This document shows, in pieces, positions 42,700 to 56,483 of a stretch of DNA of 64,000 nt. The DNA is taken from assembly GCA_016617855.1 (NCBI GenBank), contig JAECUM010009678.1, forward strand, positions 1 through 64,000, given 5' to 3'. The DNA comes from Megalonaias nervosa (lineage: Eukaryota; Mollusca; Bivalvia; Unionida; Unionidae). Positions within the stretch are counted from its first letter, which is position 1, and each line of letters begins with the position of its first letter. The notes beneath the pieces are model-generated. The model saw nothing but the letters and a program-made list of their open reading frames with translations, was not told the DNA's origin and did not search any database. The translations under genes and the position numbers were made by a program.

Positions 42700-43290
42700 A
42701 TCTATTTGTAAGGATATCACATAAGGAGTTATACATCTACATGAATGAAATTGTATGAATCCAAAAGTTGAAGATCTACATGTGTGAAATTACAAGAATT
42801 CAAAAGCAGTAGATCTACATTGGTGAAATTACACAAAACTGAGTTGCAAATTTACATAGGTGAAAGATTTACATGGGTGAAATTTCATAAATCCAATAGT
42901 CGTAGACTTACATAGAGAAAACTACATTAATCCAAAAATTGTATATTTACATGACTAAAACTACATGAATCCAAATATTTCTGATTTTTATATGTTAAAT
43001 TACATGAATCCAGCAGTTGCAGATTTACACAGATGAAACCGCATTAATTCAAAGCTTGTAGATTCACATGAATGAAATTACATTAATCAAACAGTTGTAG
43101 ATTTACACAGGTGAAATTGCATTAATTCAAAAGTTGTATATTCACATCAGTGAAATTACATGAATAAAAAGTTGTAGATTTACACAGGTGAAATTACATT
43201 AATAAAAAAAAACCCTGTAGATTTACCTGAGTGAAATTACATTAATCCAAAAGCTGTTGATTTACCTGAGTGAAATAACACAAATCCAAC
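42700..43290. repeat. Minisatellite, ~55-bp degenerate unit
   Basis: About ten diverged copies with GTAGATTTACACAGGTGAAA, then TTACATGAATCCAAAAGTT. Units differ widely, so it is an old array. Confidence 0.8.
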
Positions 43291-43544
43291 AATACAAAGC
43301 TCTGACAATACTGGTAAATGCAGAATAGGTTTTAAACAAGAGTAAATATGGGTAAAACAGCAAATAAGATTGTTTCTAAGCAAGGAGAGTCTCTGTAGCT
43401 ATAAAGCTTGAACATGCCCCTACAGAGACATCATATAACAATCTGACAGAATATAAAATTTTCACGATATTTTTTAATGATATATTTTCATTTCATTTTA
43501 TTGTGTTTATTTCAAAATTGGAGTAGAATATTCTTTTGGTAGAC

Positions 43545-43800
43545 ACCAAGCCTGACCATCTTTTGGTAGACACAAAGCCTGACCATCTTTTGGTAGACAC
43601 AGAGCCTGACCATCTTTTGGTAGACACAAAGCCTGACCATCTTTTGGTAGACACAAAGCCTGACCATCTTTTGGTTGACACAAAGCCTGACCATCTTTTG
43701 GTAGACACAAAACCTGACCATCTTTTGGTTGACACAAAGCCTGACCATTTTTTGGTAGACACAAAGCCTGACCATCTTTTGGTAGACACAAAGCCTGACC
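43545..43800. repeat. Minisatellite, 27-bp unit
   Basis: About ten copies of GACCATCTTTTGGTAGACAC followed by AAAGCCT, nearly identical. Because 27 is divisible by three, several frames on both strands stay open; these are not genes. Confidence 0.95.
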
Positions 43801-44982
43801 AATCCCATGTACAAACAACATATAACAATCTGCCTGAATATAAAATTTCCATATACAAAAATATCTGCTCAAGACTCAAGAAGGTTTAATATGTAAATTT
43901 GTTGGAACAGAAACCTGCTATTCTTTCTTTTTATTTTTTGAGTTTAGTTAAAAAACTGTGGTCAAGTATTCTTTCAATATGACAAAATGCATATATATAT
44001 CTAGAAAAAAATATAATTTTTTACACAGTATATAGGTTCACATTCCATAATTATACATTCATGTTACAGTATTATAAATTTATATTCAGAAATATAAATT
44101 CATGTTCTAGTATTATTACACTGATATTGCAGTATTATACATTTATTTTATATTCATGTGGCAGTAAAAATGTTATATCAATAAAAGTGCTGATCAGATT
44201 ATCATTTGAAATATATTATCATTCAGCATTTAACACAAGGAGAACAAGTGCAATTTTAATAAACACATATGCATCATTTTAATTAAGTTATGCATAATAA
44301 CAGATTAAAAACACTATAATAAGTCTGAAAGAGATGCATGCATATTGAAAGGAAATGTATGTCTGTTAAAGGATTAGACTTTTGGAGTCATTTTTCAATC
44401 AAACAGGCTTAAGTAATGCAAAAATGAGAAACCCTTTCATTTATTATCATATTTCATGCATTGTCTTATATTACATATAAAGTCCAAATAAGGTTTCTCA
44501 TTTTAAAACTGAGCAAGTAAGGCAACATCCTGGTTAATCAAATCTTTCTTATAGTACCAGTTGCATTTTGCCATCGTACTGTTAACAAAAGTAATAACTT
44601 TTTGAAACAAAAATTAAACTTGGAGGAAAACAAGAAAGATGAAACTTATTAGGTAAATTATTAGATAACAATTAAAAGAAGAATTAAAAATATATCACCA
44701 TATAAACTCTAAACATGTTTGTGTAATATTTACATCAGAAATGCTTTTTTCAAATCTTCATGTATCGTAACACATTTGCAAGAAGTCACACAATCTAAAC
44801 AATCTGAAGAGCTATAGAACATTTCACTGCCAACACAACATCACAAAAAAGAAACTACAAGGTTATTACATGAAGCCAAAAAATAGTGTTTTAGTGTCTG
44901 TACTGCCAGCACAGCATCTCAAATCAAACTACATGACTATTACATGACCCAAAAAAGAGTGCTTTAGTTTATGTATTGCCAA

Positions 44983-44987
44983 CACAG
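44983..44987. repeat. LTR target-site duplication, left
   Basis: CACAG, matching 46300-46304. Confidence 0.7.
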
Positions 44988-46299
44988 TGTCACAGAATAA
45001 GGCAAGAAATAACTTGGTTTTGCCTTAGTTCTATTTTTCACCTTTATTCGTTGTGCAGGCGTACAACGTTACCTGGGGTGAATCATTTTTTTTAAAGGTG
45101 AGAGATTCCGAAACTACATGTGACGAGAGTCACGAAAGGCATGGTATACATGAGCATTTGACCATGACTATTATTCACTCCCCTATGGATTTAAGGTTGA
45201 TTCATTTCAAACTGTGGCACAGGTCATTTGGATTTTGTCAGGGAGTGAACGTTCTCCATTATGTTCTCCGGCCATAGGGGTAAGTGTTAAATTTATATTT
45301 GATTTACGAAACCTATTCTTGTTTGTATGTCATATCGGGTAATGAAGTCTTTTACATTGCGAACTTTGCCATTACAGTTTAATTTATGAGTATGTATCTA
45401 GCAATTTAATTCAGAACCCAATATTATAACCAGTTTGGTTTTATTGTAGCTGTTTAGGGCTGACGGTAACTGTTTAAGGGTGGGCGTAGCTGCCCAAGTT
45501 TGAGAGTAGCTGTCCATAGAATGGCGTGTTGTCCGTACGTATGTGTATCCCTGTTTAGGGTTGAGCGTAGCTGTCCATAGTGCAGTGTGCTGTCCGTATG
45601 TATATGTATACATAAGATTATACATGTGGTGGAACCACGAATATAGATGTAACCAATACAAGGGTGCTGGGTGCCGTCTGTACGTACAAGTACTTCAGTG
45701 GATCCGTGAAGGGTGTGAGCGGTCGATAAATGTGGGCCAGTCCAAGGATCCAGTGAAACTGTGTGGTGTAACAGTTTGTGAATTGTATGACTGTTCAAGT
45801 TTTAACAGTGATATGTTTGTTTCAATTGATTGTGGTTTCAATTGAGTACAATATTGTTTGCATTACATGAGATTATGTGAATCTCACTTTCATTGTTACA
45901 TTACATGAGACTATGTGAATCTCGCTTTCAGTAGCATTCATTGTTTATTTGAAGCTTAATGTATCACATGCGTGAGATTATGTGAATCTCGCTTACATCG
46001 CGTGATATTTGTGGAAACATTTTTGCAGTCCATGAGGTTATTTGAACCTCACTTTTTCATGCTAGAGGTATATGAATCATATTTTTGTATTTTTGTTTCT
46101 TTCTTTTCATTTTGTGTATGTGTGTAGAGTGATTGGATCAATCGTATGATAGGAGTGGGAGAGATTCAGTGCATTTGTACTATATACATATATACTCGTA
46201 GTAATTCATTTTATATATTTCCATCATCCATCACATGGTGTTTGTGTTATTCATTTAATCCAAGAAAAGAAACCCACTCGGTTTCAATTCTGTTACACA
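44988..46299. mobile_element. Solo LTR, 1.31 kb
   Basis: Begins TGTCACAGAA and ends TTCTGTTACACA, giving TG...CA termini with a short inverted repeat (TGTMACAGAA). It is flanked by the 5-bp duplication CACAG on each side; the surrounding sequence (GCCAACACAG then CATCAAAAAATATCAAAC) reads like the neighbouring local repeat unit interrupted. Inside are short repeats (GATTATGTGAATCTCGCTT, three to four copies, 45868-46040) and tandem CTGTCCATAG-type units (45430-45600). No gag or pol is present, so it is the product of LTR-LTR recombination. Confidence 0.8.
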
Positions 46300-46304
46300 C
46301 ACAG
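46300..46304. repeat. LTR target-site duplication, right
   Basis: CACAG, adjacent to the 3' end of the solo LTR. Confidence 0.7.
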
Positions 46305-47288
46305 CATCAAAAAATATCAAACTATATGGTTATTACATGATGCCAAAAAATATTGTTTTAGTGCATGTATTGCCAGCACAGCATCTCAAAACAAACTACA
46401 TGGTTATTACATGACCCAAAATATAGTGTTTTAGAGCATGCATAAAAACAAAACTAACAGGACAACAAAATAAAGTACTTTGGAGAATGCATTGCCAATA
46501 CTGCATCTTAACAAAAACAGTATAGATATTACATGGCAACCAAATAATTAAATGTAGATAGGTCTACAGAACTGGTACATTGAAACTAAGGATCTTTTCA
46601 GCCAATTGCAAATAATCAATGTGATTTGTGCACTAGTGTGATTTTTATCTTTGTATTATTTGCACACATTCAATAGTTGAAAATTAACTTATTCATGCAT
46701 GCAGAAACTTGCTTCTAGTGATTAGAATTTTAAGTACCATTACTTACCCAGCAGTAATCAAAGAACTGAGAATACTGATGGCTTGGAAGGTTGAGATAAT
46801 ACTATATTAATCAGGTTGTTAGCAATTATTGGCTGGATGATTCATTTGTTAACTGACTGGGAATCAATGGCACATCAGTGTATTCTAGGCTATATATAGT
46901 GCCATGGAAATATGTCATTATAATAAATATTAAAAATAATATATATGACTGTAAGGATACAATTATGTAAATGATAAAAGGTAACAGTTACAGAGCAATC
47001 AATGAAGACATAACATGCAAAAATAAAATTTTAAAATTTCAATAGTGTATTACTGTAAAATAATACAAATGTACTGCTAAAAATAATCTGCATTATATAT
47101 GTTTTAAGAATTTCTTGTTTTATCTTATTAACAATATTCACAGAATATTTGTTGATTTATTTAAAAGAAAATATTTCAGACATTATACTTAATGAGGATT
47201 GTTTATTTAAATAATTCTGACCTGTTTTCATACTGACAGTACTACTAGTAGTGAAACTAGAATCAGTTGCAGAGGGAAGGGAGACTAC

Positions 47289-47365
<77 letters not shown>

Positions 47366-48132
47366 TTCTGAAATTCCTACATTTGATGGATATGACTGGC
47401 AGATCCAGTGTTTTGACTTACACATACTCCAAGCATTTTCAACTGAAGAGTCTGAACACAGATTTACCAGAATTTAATCACCAAAAAACTGTGTTGCAAG
47501 TTGAGTGTTGACATTCCCAAATTTGTGAAAAGGAATATCGCTGATGTCTCTATAAGTCACTTTGATCAAATGCTGACAGTCAGGAAGTGGAAAAGAAATC
47601 AAAACAGTCATATACCAATCAAACAAAATGAATGCTTTCACCAAACTGATCAACGTAAAGTCAATGGGTTTCTCACAGTACAGAAGTAGCAACATCATGA
47701 GTGGTAATAAGAACACTATGTAAGTATGTTATGCTAAGAAGACAAAAAAATGTGGGGAAATCTTTAAGAACTCACAAGGTAAACTTATGGTTTGCTGTTA
47801 TGGCCTAATGAGATTTAGTGTGGGGGTATAATGTTTCATTCTTAATGGATGTGGTTTACTAACAGTCGAGTCATACAAATATAGGTCAGAATTTTACTGC
47901 ATGAAATAGAAGCCATAAAAATAGATAGTATTTACTTATGATGTCTTAAGACATGTAAGCACAATAGTGGCTACATGTTGCCAACTAAAGATAAAGTTTT
48001 AACAATATAAATATAAGGAATTGCCAGAAGAAACTAGAAGTCGTTCAAATAAATATAAACACAATTCATCACAACAAAAAGTATTAACCAAGACAGTAAA
48101 ACTAACACAAGATGCAATTAACATGCATATAC
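46305..48132. other. Intron sequence
   Basis: Noncoding, very A/T rich, with a (TA)n run listed separately. Short open frames near 47250-47700 on both strands lack splice context. Nothing else is seen. Confidence 0.5.
47293..47361. repeat. (TA)n microsatellite
   Basis: About 34 uninterrupted dinucleotide units. Confidence 0.95.
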
Positions 48133-48219
48133 CTGGGCCTGGGTAAATCCCCTGTTGCCCATAGAAACCTATGGGTACTGCCCCGTGTGATGGCATGGGC
48201 ACTGCTCGGGTACCACCTG
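48133..48219 (-). CDS. Internal exon, Pro/Gly-rich host gene
   Basis: An 87-bp phase 1-1 exon (alternatively from 48216, using a second AG three bases on). The acceptor is CAACAATTGCAG and the donor GGCCCAG/GTATAT. It encodes GGTRAVPMPSHGAVPIG and FYGQQGIYPGPG. Same composition and phase as the flanking exons. Confidence 0.55.
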
Positions 48220-49746
48220 CTGCAATTGTTGGTTAATATTGTTACAAACAAGAGCCATCCTGTCTGACAACATTAAGTTCCAGTGTAATCAAATTCAATT
48301 TGTTAGTTTTAATGGCAGTTTTAACACATTAATGGTTATAACATGCTGATAAAATGTACACCAAGTACCTTCCCATGGACAAACTAAAGTAGCTGCCTGG
48401 GCTAACTTGAGCAGGTAACAAATACAAGTTGAAATCTGTGCAATCTATTAAAAGCCAGTTTAAATAAATAGTTCATAATCTTATAAATATGTGAAAATAA
48501 GGTATTAAAAATGTCTTCAACAGTTGAAAGAAAATGGCAACTAAGTTTGCATGTAGACCCATAATTTGGCCACTGGGCTGGCATGTAAAGTGCATGCTTA
48601 CATGAAAAATTCCAACACAATTTTAGCAAACCTGCTGACAACAGCACTGGCAGTATACCACCATCTGATAAATATTCATTTTGTGCCAATGTGACCTTGA
48701 GAAGCTCTGGTGAAATTATTAGGTTTTTATTAACTAAATAAATGGTAAATATCTCAATCTTTTTTTAAAATTGTAGGAACATTGCCAGTAACAATCATCA
48801 GGATAATATGGTAGCATCTAGATGTGGGATTTGACACCAGTCTGTACACTGCCTCTCAGCCCTGAATAAACCATTTGTGCAGATCCCCACTGTTATGTTT
48901 AATGTTACATATAGTCAGACATAAGCAGAAATTCTGAAAATAGATATACTGAAGCCTCCCCCACCCACACTGACAACTAAGATCAAAGTACTGAGAACAC
49001 TGCTGGCAAGCAGGGTTGACTTGGCAGAACATAACTCCTGAGACACTGCTTTTCACAGTCGTTTTACATTCAAGGGAGAAAACTAATGAAGGTTCTAAAC
49101 AGTTATCTAAATCTGCATTGCCTACGCTGACATATAAAATTGCGCACACATGATTCTATCGCTGGTAGGCCGAAAATATCGTTTTATAGTCGTCTATCGC
49201 ACATATAATTTTATAATTTAAATCTACTTCTTTTGAAAAAGGCAAGAATTTAAGAAGCTATTAATAAAACACCCAATCACAGTAGTTTGATCTGTTCTAT
49301 CAATACATCACAGATACCAGTGGGTGTTATGGAGAAGTTTAAAGTGTGCTATGAAGAAGTTTAAAGCGTATTGTGGACACATTCAAAATGTATTATGGAG
49401 AAGTTTAAAATGTGTTATGGAGAAGTTCAAATAGTGTTATGGGGAAGTTCGTAATTGTATTTTATCATGAATTTCAAAGTATGTTGTGGACAAGTCCAAA
49501 ATGCATTTATGGAGGAGTTCAAAGTGTATTATGGAGAAGTCCACAATTTCAAAGTGTATTATGGAAATGTCCACAATGTATTATGGAGAAGTTCAAATTG
49601 TGTTCTGGAGAAGTTCAAAGTGCATTGCAGTGCACACAAGGATACTAGACACAAGTGACATGAATATTTTACAACAAGTCAATGACCAAATGAGATCATA
49701 TACCAATATGTAACTGATAGAAAAAACAAAAATTATGAACACTAAC
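48220..49746. other. Intron sequence
   Basis: Noncoding; contains a short degenerate tandem repeat (49320-49625). A Cys-containing minus-strand frame at 48856-49149 shows no splice context. Confidence 0.5.
49320..49625. repeat. Degenerate minisatellite
   Basis: Repeated TATGGAGAAGTTCAAAGTGT-type units of about 30 bp, with TATGGAGAAGTCCACAAT variants. Confidence 0.75.
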
Positions 49747-49896
49747 CTGGGTTGACAGAGTATGGTAGGTCACCAGGAGCCCCTTGCCCATATGCTACAC
49801 CAGATGGCACTGATTGCTGAGATTCTGTAGCTCCTGGCTGAGGGTAATATGGAGTTGAAGTTGGGAATGAGGACATTTGTGTGGTTTGAGTTGAAC
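49747..49896 (-). CDS. Internal exon, Ser/Pro/Tyr-rich host gene
   Basis: A 150-bp phase 1-1 exon. The acceptor is a long T run ending CCAG and the donor AACCCAG/GTTAGT. It encodes STQTTQMSSFPTSTPYYPQ, PGATESQQSVPSGVAYG and QGAPGDLPYSVNPG. It is the most upstream exon I can support; the N-terminal part of the gene lies further right or outside the window. Confidence 0.6.
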
Positions 49897-50109
49897 CTGG
49901 AAAAAAAAAAAACCATGTGGAAAACTGAAGATTGTGCATGAGTTAGAATTTTGAATATTTGACATTTATATTAGGAGGGTTCAGCAGGAATATACATGGT
50001 AATATTGTTGGCAATTTTCTATACAATTTTTTTTAATTACTTGTATGGTGTACGTATAATTATAGGTAATACAAAAATATGAAACTAAACTAATTAATAC
50101 TTCAATTTA

Positions 50110-50440
50110 ACTAATTAATAATATTTACAATTACAAAAAAACACTACAGCTGATATAGTTACTAGACTGACAACATTACAGGTAATATAGTTACTAGAGT
50201 GGAAACACTACAGTTGATATGGTTCATAAAGTGGTAACACTACAGCTGCTATTGTTGCAAGAGTGGCAACACTACAGCTGATATAGTTAATATGGTGGAA
50301 ACACTACAGCTGACATAGTTACTAGATTGGCAACATTACTGCTGATATAGCTACTGGAGTGGACACACTTCAGCCAACATGGTTACTAAAGTGGTAACAC
50401 TACATATGCTATTGTTGCAAGAGTGGCAACACTACAGCAC
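50110..50440. repeat. Minisatellite, ~37-bp unit
   Basis: About nine copies with ACACTACAGCTGATATAGTT and ACTAGAGTGGCAAC. Confidence 0.85.
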
Positions 50441-51587
50441 TTTTTTAAATTCATGTAAATATATTAATATATGCATAGCTAAGACCACCTTCATCAATAA
50501 TGATACTTTAATAAGGAATCTGATGACTTGATACTGTTTTTCAACTGTAGACCCACAGAGGGGCAATTGAGACCCAGAGACAGACAATATTAAGACTATG
50601 ATCACAACTGCTGAAGACATGTAAAAATTTTCACAATACATGCAATTTTACTTCCAAAAGGTCTATATAACCAACACCATATATAGAATGAGAACGTTTC
50701 ATGTGCCGCTGCTAATAGAGAGATAAAGTCAAAATATTGGAGAAGATGTTCACATATTAAGATGTCTACATGGACATAAAACATATTAACAGAGTTTTAA
50801 AAAACTAAACCACAAATTTAGGTCACAACAAAGAGACAAATAGCAAGTTGTGTGCGATCACTGAAGCATATACAAAAGGACAACAAATATTTTGAATTAA
50901 AGAAAAATGATGTAAAATTAAACCACATTCTCAACATCATTAAAATAGAATATCAGAAGCTATCAATTTATTATCTGGTACAAGTCAGCTGAAAAGACAA
51001 TTAACCCAATCATAACATTCCTTTGCAAAGTAGAGAGAGGACGAAAGCTATATAGAAAAATTGCTGAAGACAGAAGACTACAGCAAAAGATGAATACAAA
51101 GCACTGTTAGATTGGAAGTCATGTGCCCCCTATATGTAAATCACTATTTTTCCCACAGTATTTATTCATCTCAGCAATACAATTAATTCTGATAGTTAAT
51201 TACTGATCAATTATCAGACATCCGCTGTTAATTGGCGGGCAACAATTGAGTCTCTTAAATATTTTGCTCCAAGTCAGATGGTTTTGTGTAATATAAATGA
51301 TACCTCTCCCAAACAGAATCTGAAATTTTCAATTATCAAAATCCAATTATAAAACTTCCACTCTTAACTAACTGCAAGGCTACAACTGGGTTATCTGGCT
51401 ATTAGTATTATACAAAAGATTTGCATGTCTTTTTTTCTGAAAATAAAGATTCAGAAACACATACAATGTCCAATTTGTGGCAATTCTGTCAAAATTTTGA
51501 TATCCAAGCTAGTGATGAACACAAAAAGAGGTGCAACATTTTCATGAAAATGGAAATGAATGTCAAAGGTAGTCAACCATACTTACT

Positions 51588-51589
<2 letters not shown>

Positions 51590-51636
<47 letters not shown>
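51590..51636. repeat. (TA)n microsatellite
   Basis: About 23 uninterrupted units. Confidence 0.95.
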
Positions 51637-51640
<4 letters not shown>

Positions 51641-52279
51641 AAACAATGCTGCAAAACAAAAGCAACTTTCATTTGTAATATTGTTGACTGTCACACATAT
51701 ACACCATGAGGCAAGCCAACTTGGGTTCCTCTTGTGATGTCATATGTTCACACAGTTGTATTGGGCTGTTTGCAAAATATCACTCAACTGTTTCTATGAA
51801 GTTTTCATAATGGTGGCAATTAAATAGCTACATTTCCTAATCCAGTAAAAGAACATGTGTCAAGTCTTCACAGTGCACAGGAAATGTCTAACATTATGAT
51901 TCCGGAATGTGGTGTATACCATTCAGGTCTACCTTTAGTATAAAATAGATTGTTCACTGTTAAAATGGGTAAGTAGTAAAATCATACTTTAGCAAACAGG
52001 CTCATTCTTATTGTTTCATGCAAGATTATTCACTGTTTGTATAAGAGATAATCTATGGAATGTTTACTTACATTACTATGGACATGACCTTTACATAGAA
52101 TATCAAAAATGACCAAAACATATAATCATGGTATAACTTTATCAAACATTGACTACCTACTTGTTTCTACTAATAGTCAGTTTTAACAAAGTTAGTAAAC
52201 AATTACCCAATTATTTGGTTAAATTGTGCCAGTCCAAATTTTAATATTAGTACAGCTCTCCCTTATTATAACATGGTAT

Positions 52280-52530
52280 TTTAGGTCCATAACCACTGCA
52301 AATGTTATGTATGAAAGAGCATTATACTGAGAACAGTGATATGTACAATAACCATGTCATAGTTAGAACACTGGTATGTACATAACCATGTCATAGTGAG
52401 AACAGTGGTAAGTACATAACCATGTTATACTGAGAACAGTGGTATGTATATAACCATGTTATAGTGAGAATAATGGCATATATACAACTATGTTATAGTG
52501 AGAACAGTCGTACATACCAAAATGTGCCAT
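52280..52530. repeat. Minisatellite, ~37-bp unit
   Basis: About six copies with TATGTACATAACCATGTCAT and AGTGAGAACAGTGG. Confidence 0.85.
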
Positions 52531-53533
52531 AGTGGGAATTATCTAAATCTGTCAAACAATAGTGTTATAAAAAGGTATAAATTAAAAACACTAAGCTAAA
52601 TGTTGTTTTCTTTCAACCCATTTTGTCATACATTGGATTAAGTCTGTTGTCCATAGCAGTACCATATTATAGCCAGAATCATGTTTTGACAATGTATGTT
52701 ACAATGATGGAGAGCTGCACAAGTGTTAGTATGTCAGACGGTATAATGAAGTCTTTAGAAAATATGTGAAAGGTCATGCAAATTAAATGTTGTCTATAAA
52801 TCCAAAAGGAGACAGCAGAAATTCATATTCAAGTTTGTGAGCAGGTTAAGTAGTAACAGTTATTATGGCAGCTGACTTCAAACAAAGAAATATTACAATG
52901 TACATGCAAGCCAATATCTATGGATATAAGCTATTAAAATTTAAAAAATTAAAAAAATGTGTTCAGAAATGTTCACTTTACTGAGAAGCAGACATTGATA
53001 TTATTATATGTGCCATCTCTAAATTGTTGTTTGTTCTACTGATTACATGTGTTCTACTTTTTAATCCAAACATGCTACATAGACCCATATATACCAGCAC
53101 ACTATATGATGGCAGATCTTGTGTATGCAATCTGTAGTTGGATATGACTGACAAGTAAGCAAATATAAAAATAAGGGATGGACTAAACAAAATCAAGGTG
53201 ACAAACTGCAGTGTGGATGCACATAAAAGCTATAAGTGTATAGTACTGAAATAAATGTCATTAATTCATACAAAGAGAAAGAAATGCTGCTTTATTTCAC
53301 CAGAGCCAAAATGCGCTTGTGAAAATATATTTATCTCCCTTGAATTATCAAATATATTTATCTCCCTTGAATTATCCATCAGTAATGTTCTATCTGAAGT
53401 GCTACTTTTCATACAATGGTTTTGTAACAACACTATATACAACTACATAACTTTTGAACAAAAATATAGTCTTATTGATTGTTTTGTAGATAAGCAAATT
53501 TTACAGTAAATTGTTTCTCTGAGAATACACAAC

Positions 53534-53715
53534 CATTCACATTAACATTAGGAATATAAGCCTGCTACCTCCCGAATCCAGGCCTACTAATATACAAACT
53601 TTTGTCTATTCTGTCCATATCATACAGATAAAGGACAGTAACTCTTGCCCACTACCTGCCTTGCCACCACTAGGTGTCACCAGTTTCAATCTGCGCAAAC
53701 TACCAAAAATGATGC
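53534..53715 (+). repeat. DIRS-like inverted terminal repeat, left
   Basis: Inverse of the right end, roughly 80 % by eye; starts TCACATTAACATTAGGAATA. Confidence 0.75.
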
Positions 53716-53923
53716 TTGCATAGTAGGGTAGTTGGGAGGTTCATCAAGTAATTTCAGAGAAACATAATTTACTTCCAAATTTGCTTGTTCCTTTAAATAC
53801 ATTCCCCAATCACATTAACATTCAGAGAATAAGTAATTTGGTGGGAATGCAGAGCATCTACTATACCCCAGATATCCTTCTTGGGATGAAAGACTAAATT
53901 CCCCATGTGAACAATAACCTGTT

Positions 53924-54547
53924 CTACTGCTTAATGCAATGCAGCTTATGTTCACATGATCCATTACTGCTCTTTCGTCGGGGGGGGGGGGAGGTTAGAC
54001 CTGTAACCTCTCCTGTCTGACTGACAGTGACAGTGCATCCACAGCACAAGTTTCTGTGTCTGGGACCAACATGGGTAGTGTGTGGTTTGACCTGGTCAGA
54101 AACAGGTCGATCATCCAATGCCCCCAAAGTGCACAAATCCAATAAAAAAATAATAGGTGAAGGGACCATTCTGTATGAATAACCTGACCATTTCTGGACA
54201 GAACATTGGCTAGAACACTGAGTCTGCTGAGAATGTTTCTGATCTGCACATCGATCCAAAGTTGATAACACTAATGAAGACTACCAAACCAACATGCATA
54301 TGTTGGGCGATTTAGTGCCCCCATCTTAGAGGGTGTAAGTTACCTCTAAAGAGTTGTCTGACATAATCAGGACTGACTTCCCACAGACTTGATTGTTCCA
54401 CTGCTGATAGGCATCTACGATCTCTTTCATTTCTAGAATGTTCATGTGAAGAGACTGTTCCCTTGGCCCCCATTTGCTGCTGACTATAGTGAAGCCTGCA
54501 AGAATGTGAGCTCTCCAACCAAATCTACTGGTGACTGTACACATCAT
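53924..54547 (-). pseudogene. DIRS-like RNase H region (pseudogene)
   Basis: Two or three frames are needed. The GWRAHI, ILEMKEIVDAYQQWNNQV and SVLIMSDNS phrases are in one (54326-54547). ILSRLSVLANVLSRNGQVIH and HTEWSLHLLFFYWICALWGH are in another (53995-54249). These are RNase H and downstream sequences typical of DIRS elements. There are frame changes between them and the element is not functional. Confidence 0.7.
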
Positions 54548-56483
54548 AATTTCTAGTTAGGGTAACTCAAGAAAAATTCTTTTTGTGAGCTAATCATACC
54601 TAGTTTGTGATACTGACCTTCTGGTGTTGTGTGTTGGAAAAGGGGCACCACTGAGACAGCAATGTCATTTGTAACGGATGCCTATAAAGACAGCCCAGTA
54701 AGATCAGATCTGCTGCTGCATTCAGTAACCAGAGGAGTTGCAAAAACTCTAGGTGAAATCCATATCCTATTGGAGGACATGGACAAAAGTAGACATACAG
54801 TATCAAGATTAGTTATAAACTCCATACCCTGGATGTACAAAGCATACAGATGGGTAAAGGTTGGATTTGTCCCAGTTCACTAGAAAACTGATAGGATTTA
54901 AAAGGAACAGAAGATCATTTCTGCCATTGAGGATAATAGCCACCTTTCTGTTGATGTTGACAAGAAAAGGATCAAAACGCAAGCCTTAATTCTGGTGAAG
55001 ACCTAGAGTCTGATATTTGTTGGAGGACTCAAAATTGGTAAACTTTGTCAAGGTAAGCAAACCAAAGAGATTTTCACTGACACTGAGTGAATAGGAACAT
55101 GAAAGTAGGAATATGAGAGATCCTGATTGATTGCATGCTCATCTATTCTGATGGAAAGTCAGATAGACCTCACTGTCTCCATCCTTACCTTCAGCAGAAA
55201 AATGAATTCAATGAGGTGATTCAGGTCTATGATCAGCCTTGTTGGCTTTTTTATAAGGAACAGCTGTGAATAAAACCCCAAAGATTGTTGTTTTTGTAAA
55301 CTTTTCACCGCCCATTAGTCAATAAGTAACTGTATCTCCTGCTGAAGAATATGGTCCTTCTCCATATCTGATGGTGCATCCATTAGAAGGTGAGATGAAG
55401 AAAGAGGAGGCGGTTGGATAGATGATATAAGAAACTCCTCCAAAATGATCTGGGTCACCCATCTGTTTCACAGAAATAGGTTGATCCAACGTGACCAGAA
55501 CCACAGGAATCTAGTGCCCACCAGTAGGCTGACTATGGGCAGTAGGGGAGTTAATGCAGTGTCAGGAAGTGGGATGCCCTGTTGTGGAGAAACTTGGTTT
55601 CTTACCTCCACTGTAAGATTGCTTCCAAGACTGATACAGCTCTTGTCTGCAGAACAAGGTTTTGATCTGAATGACCTTGAGAACTGTGTCAATGTCTCAT
55701 GCATAAGTCAATGCATATGTTGCTGAAAGGCTACTGCATCTAATTGCGAATTTAACATATCTGCATTTGTCTCCCCCAAAACTGCTGAAGTCATTGTGGT
55801 CGAAGGCATCATCATTGTGAGTTTTGGTGCCAGAGGGACTCTGGTAGCATCACTCACAAGGAACATAACCACTTCTGCATCTGAATATATACTTCATACA
55901 TCCAAACGTGTCTTGTGTACTTTTCCCCTGATCTCCTGGCATTTTGCTGTGTTTTGCACAATGGCCGACCAGATACATTCGGACCACAAATTGCACATAC
56001 TGCAAAGGGAAGAAGAGGTATATTTTATGCAAACCAGGCAGAACTCATGTTTTCCCTTGCTTTTATATTTCTTGCATTTGCTGCATTTAGAAGTCATATT
56101 TCTGAAAGATAAAGAAATAAAAGCAACATTTAAATTAACATGTCAGTGTGTTCATAACTCATTCAATAATTTGCTAAATAACACCTGTTAAAAACAAAGG
56201 GCGTGAGCTAACAACAGCATGAGGAAAGAGTTACAAGTCAACATGCATTAACTATAGCATGTTGCACTATGTGGTCTAAAAAGACTAAGTACATGAAAGT
56301 GGTAAATTTCACAAAATATCTGCCAAATTCAGAAAATAATGTATATCAACTGTTTACAGATCAAAACTAGTCCAAATAAATCCCAAATTATGAACGAATC
56401 GCTTGAATTTCATACAAAAAGACTTGGATTAATGGGAGGATTGTTCCGTATGAAGTTGTATACATAAGTAAAGCTTAAAAGCT

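Larger units (their letters stand above)
42118..44987. other. Intron sequence, upstream part
   Basis: Part of the intron between exons 41046 and 48133. It holds two minisatellites (42700-43290 and 43545-43800, listed separately) and A/T-rich sequence. No coding exon is seen. Confidence 0.5.
49897..53533. other. Host noncoding sequence (probable upstream intron)
   Basis: No exon is supported. It contains minisatellites at 50110-50440 and 52280-52530 and a (TA)n run. Short minus-strand frames near 50432-50784 and 52978-53196 have no domain or splice evidence. Confidence 0.5.

Noticed and set aside
43493..43889. Repeat proteins of 100-128 codons on both strands (SGFVSTKRW-type and DHLLVDTKP-type)
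   Set aside because: Same artefact from a 27-bp minisatellite; four frames are open at once.
45053..45845. Frames of 74-114 codons in both directions near 45-46 kb
   Set aside because: They fall inside the solo LTR, which has clear termini and target duplication; no gag or pol similarity.
47251..47511. Frame with a long Tyr-Ile repeat
   Set aside because: Translation of a (TA)n microsatellite.
54095..54130. Exonuclease domain (DxE) sought in Polinton PolB at 14092-16213
   Set aside because: No clear DxE motif could be seen in the N-terminal frames, so none is claimed; it may be hidden by frame changes.
54629..54883. 84-codon + strand frame in the DIRS-like element
   Set aside because: Opposite to the RNase H/RT remnants and without a domain.
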